A stretch of DNA of 50,717 nucleotides from NCBI GenBank assembly GCA_030532245.1, contig JAUNLN010000013.1, forward strand, positions 1-50,717. The letters are read 5' to 3'. The notes beneath the pieces were generated by a model. That model saw nothing but the letters and a program-made list of their open reading frames with translations. It was not told where the DNA came from and did not search any database. Positions within the stretch are counted from its first letter, which is position 1. Each line of letters starts with the position of its first letter. Source of the stretch: Actinomycetaceae bacterium (GTDB taxonomy: Bacteria; Actinomycetota; Actinomycetes; Actinomycetales; Actinomycetaceae). Shown here piece after piece: positions 38,944 through 49,378 of this stretch. Position numbers and translations under genes: made by a program.

Positions 38944-39261
38944 TCGCGCGAGTTGCCCCCGACAGGTTCCACCTGATCGGGGGCAACCTGTATCTTAGGC
39001 TAGATGAGGCTGGGGGAGTGTTAGACCGCTCATAATTGGCGGTTTTGAGGCTGATCGTGCTTGCGTTCTAGCTCCTGCGTCTGTAGCCTATTTCCTAGCC
39101 AAAGACCGTTGGTACCTCATTGAGGTGTAATCCAAATTGGAACCCGCGCAGGTAAACGAACTAAGACAGAACTCTGTCCCCGTGTGCCGTGCGCGCCGGG
39201 GATTTTTTGTTGCCCCACGCTTTCCGGTTTGGGCCGGCGGATGATCACGGAAGGAGGGCCC
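38944..39261 (+). promoter_or_regulatory. long non-coding stretch before rplJ: hairpin, leader and attenuator-like terminator
   Basis: 318 bp without a gene. An 11-bp stem (38952-38962 with 38977-38987) follows rplA, without T-run. A possible -10, CATAAT at 39031-39036, has no good -35. From about 39090 to 39180 lie several short inverted repeats, including CCAAAGACCGTTGG and ACCTCATTGAGGT, and then the block CCCGCGCAGGT. The position and the CGCGCAGGT block fit an L10 autoregulatory leader, in which L10-L12 protein binds its own mRNA. A terminator-like hairpin (39177-39182 with 39197-39202, then six T) stands just before the rplJ ribosome site. Confidence 0.55.
39177..39208 (+). terminator. 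attenuator-like hairpin in the rplJ leader
   Basis: TCCCCG pairs with CGGGGA around 14 nt and is followed by TTTTTT. It has the shape of an intrinsic terminator although it lies 54 nt before rplJ in the leader, which suggests premature termination as a control. Confidence 0.55.
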
Positions 39262-39783
39262 ATGGCAAGGCCTGACAAGGAAGCTACAGTCGCAGAGCTT
39301 GTGGACCTGTTCCGCAACTCCTCCGCTGTTGTGCTGACTGAATACCGCGGCTTGACCGTAGAGAAGATGAAGACGCTTCGTCGCTCGATGGCAGGTAACG
39401 CGCAGTACTCCGTGGTGAAGAACACGCTGGCCGCTATTGCTGCTAAGGAAGCCGGTTACGACTTCCTTGAAGAAGACTTGGTTGGCCCGACCGCGATCGC
39501 TTTCGTAAACGGCGAGGTCGTTGACGCCGCGAAGGCATTGCGTGACTTCGCTAAGGAGAACCCCGCACTCGTCCTGAAGGCCGGTGCGATGGAGGGCTCG
39601 AAGCTCTCCGCTGACGATGTTAAGAAGCTCGCTGACCTTGAGTCCCGTGAGGTTCTGCTGGCCAAGACTGCTGGCGTCCTCAAGGCTGGAATGTCCAAGG
39701 CTGCGTTTGCCTTCGCCGCACTGCCCACTAAGGCAGTACGCACCATCGATGCCCTGCGCGAGAAGCAGGAGCAGGCGGCCTGA
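39262..39783 (+). CDS. rplJ: 50S ribosomal protein L10
   Basis: 173 residues from ATG 39262, with AAGGAGGG four bases upstream. Features are MARPDKEATVAELVDLFRNS, TEYRGLTVEKMKTLRRSM and the C-terminal helix (MSKAAFAFAALPTKAVRTID), which carries L7/L12 dimers. Confidence 0.97.
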   Translation: MARPDKEATVAELVDLFRNSSAVVLTEYRGLTVEKMKTLRRSMAGNAQYSVVKNTLAAIAAKEAGYDFLEEDLVGPTAIAFVNGEVVDAAKALRDFAKENPALVLKAGAMEGSKLSADDVKKLADLESREVLLAKTAGVLKAGMSKAAFAFAALPTKAVRTIDALREKQEQAA

Positions 39784-39873
39784 CACGGCCACCCCGGACA
39801 CCCGGTACCGTGCCGAGGTCCAAAAAACTAACAACTGCTTCTACAGCAGGAATACATGGAAGGAAGTGCCAAA

Positions 39874-40263
39874 ATGGCAAAGCTCACCGCTGAAGAGCTC
39901 ATCGACGCTTTCAAGGAACTCACCCTGGTTGAACTCGCTGACTTCATCAAGAAGTTCGAGGAAGAGTTCGACGTTGAGGCCGCAGCTCCGGTTGCCGCTG
40001 TTGCAGCTGCCCCGGCAGCGGGTGGCGCAGAGGCTGAGGCTGCTGAAGAGCAGACCGAGTTCGACGTCATCCTTGAAGCCGCTGGCGACAAGAAGGTTCA
40101 GGTCATCAAGGCTGTTAAGGCTCTGACCGGCAAGGGCCTGAAGGACTCCAAGGACATGGTTGACGGCGCACCGTCCACCGTTCTTGAGGGCGTCTCCAAG
40201 GAAGATGCTGAGAAGGCCAAGGCTGACATTGAGGCTGCTGGCGGTACCGTCACCCTCAAGTAA
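39874..40263 (+). CDS. rplL: 50S ribosomal protein L7/L12
   Basis: 129 residues from ATG 39874, with GGAAGG 11 bases upstream; a six-residue longer start (39856) is less likely. The N-terminal dimerisation helices ([20 protein letters not shown]) are followed by an Ala/Pro/Gly hinge and the C-terminal factor-binding domain ([20 protein letters not shown]). It recruits GTPase translation factors. Confidence 0.98.
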   Translation: MAKLTAEELIDAFKELTLVELADFIKKFEEEFDVEAAAPVAAVAAAPAAGGAEAEAAEEQTEFDVILEAAGDKKVQVIKAVKALTGKGLKDSKDMVDGAPSTVLEGVSKEDAEKAKADIEAAGGTVTLK

Positions 40264-40279
40264 GCTCTGTACTTACAAC

Positions 40280-40324
40280 AAAACGCGCGGGTCGCAGGTG
40301 AAAGCCTGGCTCGCGCGTTTTGTA
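40280..40324 (+). terminator. intrinsic terminator after rplL
   Basis: AAAACGCGCG (40280-40289) pairs with CGCGCGTTTT (40312-40321) around an inner CAGG/CCTG stem. The 3' arm supplies the T-run. It separates rplJL from rpoBC. Confidence 0.85.
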
Positions 40325-40569
40325 TATCCCAGCCCGGCGGCGCCCCGCCCTCCTGAAATATTTGACAAAACGGTAAAACGTGAGTAAAAGCACGCGCTTG
40401 AGGCTAGAGATCGCGCGGGAAAGTCGATAAGTTGGAGGATACGCCTGTGTCCGAGGTGTACTATGCCTGCACGCAATTAATGAATGCGCTGAGCGTGGGT
40501 AGGGTATGGATGGCACGAGGGATCCAGGACGTGCGCGCTGATTAAGAGGAAAGCAGGGAAGGATCCCCT
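40325..40569 (+). promoter_or_regulatory. rpoBC promoter and 5' leader
   Basis: TTGACA at 40362-40367 and TAAAAG at 40385-40390 have the ideal 17-bp spacing and lie straight after the rplL terminator. Transcription near 40397 would leave a leader of about 173 nt before the TTG start of rpoB. I see no gene in this stretch. So rpoBC is transcribed from its own strong promoter, unlike the E. coli rplKAJL-rpoBC arrangement. Confidence 0.65.
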
Positions 40570-43500
40570 TTGGCTGCACAGAGTGAATCTGCCGCAAAGC
40601 ATACGAATAAAAGAATTTCTTTCGCGCAGTTGCGCGAGCCGATGCAGGCGCCAAATCTCCTCAGCCTCCAGGTGGAGAGCTTTGAATGGCTTCTTGGCAC
40701 GGATGAGTGGCGTGAACGCGTAGAAAAGGCTAACGCGTCTGGCGCCCAGAAACTGCCGACCACTTCCGGTTTGGAAGATATCTTCGCGGAAATTTCTCCG
40801 ATTGAGGATGTTGGTAGCACGATGGCACTTGACTTCCGCGAGTTCCATTTTGAACCGCCGAAGTACTCTGTTGAGGAGTGTCGCGAGAAGGATAAGACGT
40901 ACGAGGCTTCGCTTTACGTTCAAGCGGACTTCATGAACCAGATGACGGGTGAGATTAAGTCCCAGACTGTGTTCTTGGGTGACTTCCCGCTCATGACTGA
41001 GCGCGGCACCTTCATCATTAATGGCACGGAGCGCGTGGTTGTTTCGCAGCTTGTTCGCTCTCCGGGCGTTTACTTTGAGGCGGCCGCGGATAAGACTTCG
41101 GACCGCACGATTTACTCTGCGAAGATTATTCCTTCGCGCGGTGCTTGGCTTGAGTTTGAGATCGATAAGCGCGACTCGGTTGGCGTGCGTATCGACCGCA
41201 AGCGTAAGCAGCCGGTAACGCACTTCCTGAAGGCTCTTGGCATGACCGAGTCTGAGCTCCGCTTGGAGTTTGAGGACTACCCGGTTTTGCTTGAGACGCT
41301 GGAGAAAGACACGGTTGCGGATCAGGAAGAGGCTCTTACGGACATTTACCGTAAGATCCGCCCGGGTGAGCAGGTTTCTGCCGAGGCAGCCCAGAACTTG
41401 CTGAATAACTTCTACTTCGCTCCGAAGCGTTACGACCTGGCTAAGGTTGGCCGCTACAAGATCAACAAGAAGCTTGGTCTTGAGGCTGAGCTGGATGAGT
41501 CGACGCTTCGTCTTGAAGACATTGTTGCAACGGTTAAGTACTTGCTTGCACTGCACAAGCGCGGCAACGCTACTGGTCGCGAGCGCGATCAGGTGAAGTT
41601 TGCCGGTATGCGTAACGGTGAGCCGGTGCTTTTGCCGCTTGAGGTGGACGACATTGACCACTTCGGTAACCGTCGTATCCGCGCTGTGGGTGAGCTGATT
41701 CAGGCTCAGGTGCGCACGGGTATGGCTCGCATGGAGCGCACGATTCGTGAGCGTATGACCACGCAGGATATTGAGGCGATCACCCCGACTTCGCTTATCA
41801 ACATCCGCCCGGTTACCGCGGCTATTAAGGAGTTCTTCGGTACTTCGCAGCTGTCGCAGTTCATGGATCAGAACAACCCGCTTGCGGGCCTCACGCACAA
41901 GCGTCGTCTGTCGGCGCTCGGCCCGGGTGGTTTGTCTCGTGATCGCGCGGGCATGGAGGTTCGTGACGTCCACCCGTCTCACTACGGTCGTATGTGTCCG
42001 ATTGAGACGCCTGAAGGCCCGAACATTGGTCTTATTGGCTCGCTCGCAACCTACGGTCGCATTAACCCGTTTGGTTTCATCGAGACGCCGTTCCGCGTAG
42101 TTCGCAACGGTCAGGTTACGGATGAGATCCACTACTTGACGGCCGATGAGGAGGATTCGCACCCGATCGCGCAGGCTTCCGCTCCGCTGGATGAGAACAA
42201 CCGCTTTATTGGTGATTCGGTTGTGTGCCGTATTGCCGGTGAGGATCCCGCGCTGGTTCCGGTTGAGGAAATCGACCTGATGGACGTTTCGGCTCGTCAG
42301 ATGGTGTCGGTTGCAACCGCGGCTATCCCGTTCCTCGAGCACGACGATGCTAACCGTGCACTCATGGGTGCTAACATGCAGCGCCAGGCTGTGCCGCTAC
42401 TTACCACGGAGGCTCCGCTGGTTGGTACGGGCATTGAGCGCCGCGCGGCACTCGACTCGGGTGAGATGGTTACCGCAAAGCACGCCGGTGTTGTCACCGA
42501 GGTTTCTGCGGATCTCGTTACGGTTATGACGGATGAGGGTGGTATGGATTCCTACCGCCTGGAGAAGTTTGGCCGTTCTAACCCGGGTAACTGCACGAAC
42601 CAGATTGTTGTGGTTAACGAGGGTGACCGCGTTGAGGTTGGCGACCTGATTGCCGATGGCCCGGCAACCCAGGGTGGCGAGCTTGCGCTTGGTAAGAACC
42701 TGCTTGTTGCTTACATGTCTTGGGAAGGCCTGAACTACGAGGACGCGATCATCCTGTCGCGTCGCGTGGTGCAAGACGACCTGCTCACGTCGATTCACAT
42801 CGAGGAGTACGAGATCGCGGCCCGCGAGACGAAGCTTGGCTACGAGGAGATCACGCGCGACCTGCCGAACGTGTCTGAGGAGGCTTTGGCTGACCTGGAT
42901 GAGCGCGGCATCGTGCGTATTGGTGCTGAGGTTGAGGCTGGCGACATTCTGGTTGGTAAGGTCACGCCGAAGGGTGAGACTGAGCTGACTTCGGAGGAGC
43001 GTCTGCTCCGCGCGATCTTCGGTGAGAAGGCTCGCGAGGTTCGCGACACTTCGATGCGCGTGCCGCACGGCGAGTCGGGCATCGTGATCGGTGTTCGCGA
43101 GCAGAACTCTGATGAGGACGAGCTACAGCCGGGCGTTCAGCAGAAGGTCCGCGTTTACGTGGCTCAGCGCCGTAAGATCACGATTGGCGATAAGCTCGCT
43201 GGCCGTCACGGTAACAAGGGTGTCGTGTCGAAGGTTCTGCCGATTGAAGACATGCCGTTCCTCGCGGATGGTACTCCGGTCGACATTATTTTGAACCCGC
43301 TCGGTGTTCCGCCGCGTATGAACATCGGCCAGGTGCTCGAGTTCCACCTCGGTTGGATTGCCGCGATGGGTTGGGACGTGTCTGAGGCCGTGAAGAACGG
43401 AGAGAATTGGGCGAAGTATATTCCGGAAGAGGGCATTACTGCTCCTGCTGGCACGAATGTTGCTACCCCGGTGTTCGACGGTCTTGAGCCGGAGGCGCTG

Positions 43501-44082
43501 ATGGGTCTGCTTCGCAACACGCTTCCGAACCGCGATGGTGATCGTCTGATCAACGATGACGGTAAGGCGCAGCTGTTTGATGGCCGCTCGGGCGAGCCGT
43601 TCCCCGGCCCGATCGCTGTTGGCTACACGTACATGCTGAAGCTGCACCACCTTGTTGACGATAAGATTCACGCGCGTTCGACGGGTCCGTACTCGATGAT
43701 TACGCAGCAGCCGCTTGGCGGTAAGGCCCAGTTCGGTGGCCAGCGCTTCGGTGAGATGGAGGTGTGGGCACTTGAGGCTTACGGTGCCGCATACGCTCTG
43801 CAGGAGCTGCTAACCATCAAGTCTGACGACATGAAGGGCCGCGTTTCGGTTGTTAACTCGATTGTGAAGGGTGAGGACATTCCCGAGCCGGGTATTCCTG
43901 AGTCCTTCCGCGTTCTCATGTACGAGATGCGTTCGCTGTGCCTGAATGTTGAGGCTCTTGATGCTTTGGGCAACGCGATTGACCTTTCTCAGCAGAATGA
44001 TTCTGGTCGTTCCGCTTCGGAGGAGCTCGGCATTACGCTCGATACTCGTCCGAATGCTGGCGCACTAATCGACGACATTTAG
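40570..44082 (+). CDS. rpoB: DNA-directed RNA polymerase subunit beta
   Basis: 1170 residues, the normal actinobacterial length. The start is TTG 40570: an in-frame TAA stands at 40543 and no ATG or GTG lies between, so TTG is the first possible start. GGGAAGGA precedes it. The rifampicin-resistance region (422 onward, [15 protein letters not shown] and [13 protein letters not shown]) has the usual Asp433, His443 and Ser448, so it is of the sensitive type. [20 protein letters not shown] is the catalytic-core motif. Confidence 0.98.
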   Translation: MAAQSESAAKHTNKRISFAQLREPMQAPNLLSLQVESFEWLLGTDEWRERVEKANASGAQKLPTTSGLEDIFAEISPIEDVGSTMALDFREFHFEPPKYSVEECREKDKTYEASLYVQADFMNQMTGEIKSQTVFLGDFPLMTERGTFIINGTERVVVSQLVRSPGVYFEAAADKTSDRTIYSAKIIPSRGAWLEFEIDKRDSVGVRIDRKRKQPVTHFLKALGMTESELRLEFEDYPVLLETLEKDTVADQEEALTDIYRKIRPGEQVSAEAAQNLLNNFYFAPKRYDLAKVGRYKINKKLGLEAELDESTLRLEDIVATVKYLLALHKRGNATGRERDQVKFAGMRNGEPVLLPLEVDDIDHFGNRRIRAVGELIQAQVRTGMARMERTIRERMTTQDIEAITPTSLINIRPVTAAIKEFFGTSQLSQFMDQNNPLAGLTHKRRLSALGPGGLSRDRAGMEVRDVHPSHYGRMCPIETPEGPNIGLIGSLATYGRINPFGFIETPFRVVRNGQVTDEIHYLTADEEDSHPIAQASAPLDENNRFIGDSVVCRIAGEDPALVPVEEIDLMDVSARQMVSVATAAIPFLEHDDANRALMGANMQRQAVPLLTTEAPLVGTGIERRAALDSGEMVTAKHAGVVTEVSADLVTVMTDEGGMDSYRLEKFGRSNPGNCTNQIVVVNEGDRVEVGDLIADGPATQGGELALGKNLLVAYMSWEGLNYEDAIILSRRVVQDDLLTSIHIEEYEIAARETKLGYEEITRDLPNVSEEALADLDERGIVRIGAEVEAGDILVGKVTPKGETELTSEERLLRAIFGEKAREVRDTSMRVPHGESGIVIGVREQNSDEDELQPGVQQKVRVYVAQRRKITIGDKLAGRHGNKGVVSKVLPIEDMPFLADGTPVDIILNPLGVPPRMNIGQVLEFHLGWIAAMGWDVSEAVKNGENWAKYIPEEGITAPAGTNVATPVFDGLEPEALMGLLRNTLPNRDGDRLINDDGKAQLFDGRSGEPFPGPIAVGYTYMLKLHHLVDDKIHARSTGPYSMITQQPLGGKAQFGGQRFGEMEVWALEAYGAAYALQELLTIKSDDMKGRVSVVNSIVKGEDIPEPGIPESFRVLMYEMRSLCLNVEALDALGNAIDLSQQNDSGRSASEELGITLDTRPNAGALIDDI

Positions 44083-44199
44083 TCCGCCTTTCCGCCTGCG
44101 CGTTTGCGTTTAGGCGGGAGGCGCCCCGGCCGCTCCAGCGGGCGGTAGGGGAGCCGGACCATCCAACGCTGGACCCGGTGTACTACAGAAGGAAACACT

Positions 44200-47100
44200 T
44201 TGATCGACGCCAATGCTTTCGACAAGCTTCACATCGGACTCGCAACTCTAGATGACATTCACGAGTGGAGCCACGGCGAAGTAAAGAAACCAGAAACGAT
44301 CAACTACCGTACTCTCAAGCCGGAAAAGGACGGCTTGTTCTGTGAGCGCATTTTTGGTCCCACGAGGGACTGGGAGTGTGCGTGCGGTAAGTACAAGCGC
44401 GTGCGCTACAAGGGCATCGTCTGTGAGCGATGCGGTGTTGAGGTTGCGCGTGCTGACGTGCGCCGTGAGCGCATGGGCCACATTGAGCTCGCCGCTCCGG
44501 TGACCCACATTTGGTACTTCAAGGGCGTGCCCTCGCGCCTTGGATACCTGCTTGATCTTGCGCCGAAGGACCTGGAGAAGGTTATTTACTTCGCCGCGTA
44601 CATGATCACTGAGGTTGATGAGGAGGCACGCCGCGAGGATCTGCCGACTCTTCGTAACGAGCTTGAGGTTGAGCGTAAGCGCCTTGAGTCTCGCCGCGAG
44701 GCCGACATCAACGCGCGTGCTGAGGCTCTTGAGGCTCGCCTCGCTGAGATGGAGGAGAAGGGCAACAAGCAGGAGACTCGCGATAAGGAGCGTCGCGCTG
44801 GTGAGCGCGATATGAACGCTATCCGTCGCGGCTACGAGCAGAAGCTTGCTCGCCTCGAAGAGGTGTGGGATAAGTTCTTGAACCTGAAGGTCGGCGACCT
44901 TGAGGGTGATGAGCTTGTTTACCGTGACATGCAGGCTCGCTACGGCATTTACTTCAAGGGTTCGATGGGTGCGGCCGCTATTCAGAAGCGCTTGCAGACG
45001 TTCGACCTTGAGGCGGAGGCTGAGAAGCTTCGCGAGACGATTGCTACGGGTACTGGTCAGCGCAAGACTCGTGCGCTGAAGCGCCTGAAGGTTGTGTCTG
45101 CGTTCCTAGCTACCGACAACGTGCCTGAGGCAATGGTTCTGGACGCTATCCCGGTTATTCCGCCGGACTTGCGTCCGATGGTGCAGCTTGATGGTGGCCG
45201 TTTCGCTACGTCCGACCTTAACGACCTGTACCGCCGAGTGATTAACCGCAACAACCGTCTGAAGCGACTCCTTGAGCTGAACGCTCCGGAGATTATCGTG
45301 AACAACGAGAAGCGCATGCTTCAAGAGTCGGTTGACGCACTGTTTGACAATGGCCGTCGTGGCCGCGCGGTTTCGGGCCCGGGTAACCGTCCGCTGAAGT
45401 CGCTGTCTGACATGCTGAAGGGTAAGCAGGGTCGTTTCCGTCAGAACCTGCTTGGTAAGCGCGTTGACTACTCTGGCCGTTCGGTTATTGTTGTTGGCCC
45501 GCAGCTGAAGCTCCACCAGGCTGGTCTTCCGAAGCAGATGGCTCTTGAGCTGTTCAAGCCGTTTGTTATGAAGCGCCTGATTGAGAAGAAGTACGCGCAG
45601 AACATTAAGGCCGCGCAGCGCAAGGTTGACCGTTCGCGCCCGGAGGTGTGGGACGTTCTCGACGAGGTTATTCGCGAGCACCCGGTTTTGCTGAACCGTG
45701 CACCTACGCTTCACCGCCTTGGTATTCAGGCGTTTGAGCCGCAACTGATTGAGGGTAAGGCTATTCAGCTTCACCCGCTCGTTTGTGGCGCGTTCAACGC
45801 TGACTTCGACGGCGACCAGATGGCTGTTCACCTTCCGCTCGGTGCGGAGGCGCAGGCTGAGGCCCGCATCCTCATGCTTTCCGCGAACAACATTTTGAAG
45901 CCGTCCGACGGCCGCCCCGTGACCATGCCGTCGCACGACATGATCATCGGCCTTTACTACCTGACCCTGGATCCGGATCCGCGCGTCGAGGTCGCACGCG
46001 ACCCCGAAACCGGCGAGCAAATCATCCCGCGTTTCAGCTCGGTAGCAGAAGCAATCATGGCGTTTGACCGCGGCACGTTGGACATCAACGCTCGCGCAAT
46101 CATCCGTTTCGACGAAGTCGTGCCGCCCAAGGGCTGGCAGGCTCCCGAAGGATGGCAAGAGGGCGACCCGATTGAACTTGAGACCTCTCTTGGTCGCGCA
46201 ATGTTCAACGACCTACTGCCGTCGGACTACCCGTACGTCGAGGCCCTGGTCGACAAGAAGAAGCTAGGCAAGGTTGTGAACGACCTCGCCGAGCTATACC
46301 CGAAGGTCCTGGTTGCCGAGTCGCTAGACGCCCTCAAGGCCGCCGGATTCTACTGGTCCACCTGGTCTGGCTTGACGCTGACGTTCAACGACATTGTTGC
46401 GCCGGAAAACAAGGGCGAAATCCTCGCCCAGTACGAATCCGCCGCAGCGAAGATCCAGCGCGACTACGAAATCGGTAAGATCACCGAGGACGAGCGCTAC
46501 AACGCCCTCGTTGAAACATGGACCGCGGCAACCCGCGAAGTTGCAGACGCCATGGAGGCAGCGTTCCCCGAGCGCAACAACCTATTCCAAATGGTTGACT
46601 CCGGTGCGCGTGGTAACTGGGATCAGGTTCGCCAGCTGGCCGGTATGCGTGGCCTCGTGTCGGACCCGAAGCAGAAGCTCATTGAGCGTCCGATTAAGGC
46701 GAACTACCGCGAGGGCCTCACGGTTCTCGAGTACTTCATCGCGACCCACGGTGCTCGTAAGGGTCTTGCTGATACGGCTCTTCGTACGGCTGACTCCGGT
46801 TACCTCACGCGTCGTCTTGTTGACGTGTCTCAGGACGTTGTCGTGCATGAGGAAGACTGCGGTACTCGCCGCGGCGTGAACATGGAGATCGCTGAGCTGG
46901 ATGAGAACGGTAAGGCTCACCGTCTCGACACGGTTGAGACCACGGCCTACGCTCGTACTCTCGCAGCTGATGCGAAGGACGCCGAGGGCAACGTTGTTGC
47001 TAAGGCTGGCGCGGATGTTGGCGACGTTTTGATCGACGAGCTGGTTGCGGCTGGCGTAACGACGATTAAGGTTCGCTCGGTTCTGTACTGCGAGTCGGCA

Positions 47101-48117
47101 ACCGGCACGTGTGCTGCTTGCTACGGCCGCTCGCTCGCAACGGGTAAGCGCGTAGACATCGGCGAGGCTGTGGGCATTATTGCCGCTCAGTCGATTGGTG
47201 AGCCTGGCACGCAGCTTACGATGCGTACGTTCCACACCGGTGGTGTTGCATCGGCAGCGGATATTACGCAGGGTCTTCCGCGTGTTCAGGAGCTCTTCGA
47301 GGCTCGTACCCCGAAGGGTGAGGCGACCATGGCTGAGGCCGCGGGCCGCGTTCACATTGACGACACCGACCCGACGAACCGTAAGATCGTGATCACTCGC
47401 GACGACGGTGAGCCGGATCTGGTGGTTGAGGTTTCGCGCCGCCAGGAGCTCCTCGTTGAAGAAGGCGAGCACATCGCGGTTGGCACGAAGCTAACCACGG
47501 GCCGTCTCGATCCTAAGAAGATGCTTCGTATCCGCAACAAGTCGGAAACGCAGCGTCAGCTTGTGGATGAGGTTCAGGAAGTGTACCGCTCGCAGGGTGT
47601 GGACATTCACTCCAAGCACATTGAGGTGATTGTTCGCCAGATGCTGCGCCGCGTCACGGTTCTTGACGATCCGGGCGACACGGATCTTCTGCCCGGCCAG
47701 CTGGTTGATGAGGTTGATTTCAAGCGCATTAACCGTGCAACTGTGGCTGAGGGTGGCCGTCCGGCGGCGGGCCGTCCGGAGCTGATGGGTATCACGAAGG
47801 CTTCGCTTGCTACGGATTCGTGGCTTGCAGCGGCTTCGTTCCAGGAGACCACGAAGATTTTGACGGAGGCTGCGATTAGCGCTAAGTCGGATCCGCTGGT
47901 TGGCCTGAAGGAGAACGTGATCCTCGGTAAGCTCATCCCGGCAGGTACGGGTCTTGCACGCTACAACAAGATTCACGTTGAGCCGACCGCTGAGGCGATG
48001 GCCAACTCGGATTACGTTGAGGCTGACTTCCAGTACGGCGAGGTTGACGAAGCCTTCCTCGCTTCCCTGGATTCGATCGATTTCGGTGCTCCGTTCTCGG
48101 ATCCTGATTTCCGATAA
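44200..48117 (+). CDS. rpoC: DNA-directed RNA polymerase subunit beta'
   Basis: 1305 residues. It starts at TTG 44200, with AGAAGGAAA seven bases upstream. The N-terminal zinc ribbon has C-x-C and C-x2-C pairs ([21 protein letters not shown]). The active-site NADFDGD is at residues 533-539 and binds the catalytic Mg2+. The second zinc site is in [21 protein letters not shown] switch in codon preference is visible inside the gene at about 45,900-46,600. The gene is co-transcribed with rpoB over a 117-bp gap. Confidence 0.98.
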   Translation: MIDANAFDKLHIGLATLDDIHEWSHGEVKKPETINYRTLKPEKDGLFCERIFGPTRDWECACGKYKRVRYKGIVCERCGVEVARADVRRERMGHIELAAPVTHIWYFKGVPSRLGYLLDLAPKDLEKVIYFAAYMITEVDEEARREDLPTLRNELEVERKRLESRREADINARAEALEARLAEMEEKGNKQETRDKERRAGERDMNAIRRGYEQKLARLEEVWDKFLNLKVGDLEGDELVYRDMQARYGIYFKGSMGAAAIQKRLQTFDLEAEAEKLRETIATGTGQRKTRALKRLKVVSAFLATDNVPEAMVLDAIPVIPPDLRPMVQLDGGRFATSDLNDLYRRVINRNNRLKRLLELNAPEIIVNNEKRMLQESVDALFDNGRRGRAVSGPGNRPLKSLSDMLKGKQGRFRQNLLGKRVDYSGRSVIVVGPQLKLHQAGLPKQMALELFKPFVMKRLIEKKYAQNIKAAQRKVDRSRPEVWDVLDEVIREHPVLLNRAPTLHRLGIQAFEPQLIEGKAIQLHPLVCGAFNADFDGDQMAVHLPLGAEAQAEARILMLSANNILKPSDGRPVTMPSHDMIIGLYYLTLDPDPRVEVARDPETGEQIIPRFSSVAEAIMAFDRGTLDINARAIIRFDEVVPPKGWQAPEGWQEGDPIELETSLGRAMFNDLLPSDYPYVEALVDKKKLGKVVNDLAELYPKVLVAESLDALKAAGFYWSTWSGLTLTFNDIVAPENKGEILAQYESAAAKIQRDYEIGKITEDERYNALVETWTAATREVADAMEAAFPERNNLFQMVDSGARGNWDQVRQLAGMRGLVSDPKQKLIERPIKANYREGLTVLEYFIATHGARKGLADTALRTADSGYLTRRLVDVSQDVVVHEEDCGTRRGVNMEIAELDENGKAHRLDTVETTAYARTLAADAKDAEGNVVAKAGADVGDVLIDELVAAGVTTIKVRSVLYCESATGTCAACYGRSLATGKRVDIGEAVGIIAAQSIGEPGTQLTMRTFHTGGVASAADITQGLPRVQELFEARTPKGEATMAEAAGRVHIDDTDPTNRKIVITRDDGEPDLVVEVSRRQELLVEEGEHIAVGTKLTTGRLDPKKMLRIRNKSETQRQLVDEVQEVYRSQGVDIHSKHIEVIVRQMLRRVTVLDDPGDTDLLPGQLVDEVDFKRINRATVAEGGRPAAGRPELMGITKASLATDSWLAAASFQETTKILTEAAISAKSDPLVGLKENVILGKLIPAGTGLARYNKIHVEPTAEAMANSDYVEADFQYGEVDEAFLASLDSIDFGAPFSDPDFR

Positions 48118-48129
48118 ATAAGCATGTAG

Positions 48130-48163
48130 GGAGGCGCCTTCCAAACGGAGGGCGCCTCCTTTC
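48130..48163 (+). terminator. intrinsic terminator after rpoC
   Basis: A 13-bp stem with one G-U (48130-48142 with 48147-48159), loop AAAC, then TTTC. It closes the rpoBC unit. Confidence 0.85.
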
Positions 48164-48228
48164 TGTTGCGGCGACCCTGCGCGCGGTGTTAGATCAGGCA
48201 CAAAGGGCAGGGGATATTTACGCCGACA

Positions 48229-48258
48229 TTGACCAAGCACCCCTTAAACCCCTATATT
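48229..48258 (+). promoter_or_regulatory. promoter of the rpsL-rpsG-fusA (str) operon
   Basis: TTGACC (48229-48234) and TATATT (48253-48258), spaced 18 bp, are the best promoter match in the 374-bp gap after rpoC. Transcription would begin near 48265, giving an unusually long leader of about 227 nt. Confidence 0.6.
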
Positions 48259-48264
48259 TGAGGG

Positions 48265-48491
48265 CGGTGCCCGCGTCGCCGGGTATCCACCGTTCAGCAT
48301 TTGCTGACAAGTGGGCTCCTTGACTGTTCGTCGGAGCTCCGGACGTCATCCTTTAACCCTCGCGAAAATGCGACTGCGAGGCTGTTGGCGGGCCGGCCCT
48401 GACGGACACCATTGTGTCCACTCGGGGATAGCGCATTAGCGTTCGGCGTCGCGATACTAAAAGTTTGTAAGTTAAGGAAGACGGAGAAGTA
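48265..48491 (+). promoter_or_regulatory. structured leader of the str operon
   Basis: No gene fits in this stretch. It contains a row of hairpins: CGGTG/CACCG (48265-48269, 48288-48292) enclosing CCCG/CGGG; TCAGC/GCTGA (48294-48307); the palindrome CGGAGCTCCG; CCTCGC/GCGAGG (48358-48363, 48376-48381); and GGACAC/GTGTCC with a four-base loop (48404-48419). No T-run follows them. A role in S7- or S12-dependent control is possible but not shown. Confidence 0.4.
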
Positions 48492-48866
48492 GTGCCTACC
48501 ATCCAGCAACTGGTGCGCAAAGGTCGCAGCACCAAGCCCGCGAAGGCAGCAACCCCCGCGCTGAAGGGTAGCCCCCAGCGCCGCGGTGTCTGCACCCGCG
48601 TGTTCACCACTACCCCGAAGAAGCCGAACTCGGCTCTTCGTAAGGTCGCTCGTGTACGCCTTTCCTCGGGTATTGAGGTTACCGCGTACATCCCCGGCGA
48701 GGGTCACAACCTGCAGGAGCACTCGATCGTGCTCGTTCGCGGCGGTCGTGTGAAGGACCTTCCGGGTGTTCGTTACCACATCGTCCGTGGCGCTCTTGAT
48801 ACTCAGGGTGTTCGCGGTCGTCAGCAGGCTCGCTCCCACTACGGTGCGAAGAAGGAGAAGAAGTAA
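48492..48866 (+). CDS. rpsL: 30S ribosomal protein S12
   Basis: 124 residues. Starts at GTG 48492, with AGGAAGACGGAG upstream. [18 protein letters not shown] and [20 protein letters not shown] are intact, including the lysines where streptomycin resistance changes occur, so it is of the sensitive type. Its stop overlaps the rpsG start (TAATG). Confidence 0.98.
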   Translation: MPTIQQLVRKGRSTKPAKAATPALKGSPQRRGVCTRVFTTTPKKPNSALRKVARVRLSSGIEVTAYIPGEGHNLQEHSIVLVRGGRVKDLPGVRYHIVRGALDTQGVRGRQQARSHYGAKKEKK

Positions 48867-49336
48867 TGCCTCGTAAAGGTCCAGCTCCTAAGCGCCCTCT
48901 AGTTGAGGATCCGGTATACGGTTCGAAGGTTGTTTCCCAGCTCGTGAACCGCGTTCTGCTTGACGGAAAGCGCACGATTGCTCAGAGGATTGTTTACGGC
49001 GCACTTGAGGGCGTCGGCCAGAAGACTGAGCAGGATCCAGTTGTCGTTCTGAAGCGCGCTCTTGAGAACATTCGCCCGACCCTTGAGGTTCGTTCCCGCC
49101 GTGTTGGCGGTGCGACCTACCAGGTTCCGGTTGAGGTTCGTGCATCGCGTGGTACCACTCTCGCACTTCGTTGGCTCGTCGATTTCTCGCGTCAGCGTCG
49201 TGAGAAGACCATGACCGAGCGTTTGATGAACGAGATTCTCGATGCCTCCAACGGCCTTGGTGCTGCTGTGAAGCGTCGCGAAGACATGCACAAGATGGCG
49301 GAGTCCAACAAGGCTTTCGCTCACTACCGCTGGTAA
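48866..49336 (+). CDS. rpsG: 30S ribosomal protein S7
   Basis: 156 residues, normal length. [20 protein letters not shown] and [20 protein letters not shown] are typical, and the C-terminal [16 protein letters not shown] matches the family. S7 nucleates the 30S head and is the usual repressor of the str operon. It overlaps rpsL by one base. Confidence 0.98.
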   Translation: MPRKGPAPKRPLVEDPVYGSKVVSQLVNRVLLDGKRTIAQRIVYGALEGVGQKTEQDPVVVLKRALENIRPTLEVRSRRVGGATYQVPVEVRASRGTTLALRWLVDFSRQRREKTMTERLMNEILDASNGLGAAVKRREDMHKMAESNKAFAHYRW

Positions 49337-49378
49337 TGCCAGCACTGCTCGTAGTAAAGACAAGCGAAGGAAAAACAC

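Noticed and set aside
41833-41920. Rifampicin-resistance change in rpoB
   Set aside because: The Asp, His and Ser positions of the resistance region are the wild-type residues.
40477-42342. Long minus-strand open frame opposite rpoB (621 codons), with others opposite rpoC, fusA and fprA
   Set aside because: They mirror highly biased codon use of the sense genes, have Arg/Leu/Val-rich composition without domains, and have no ribosome sites.
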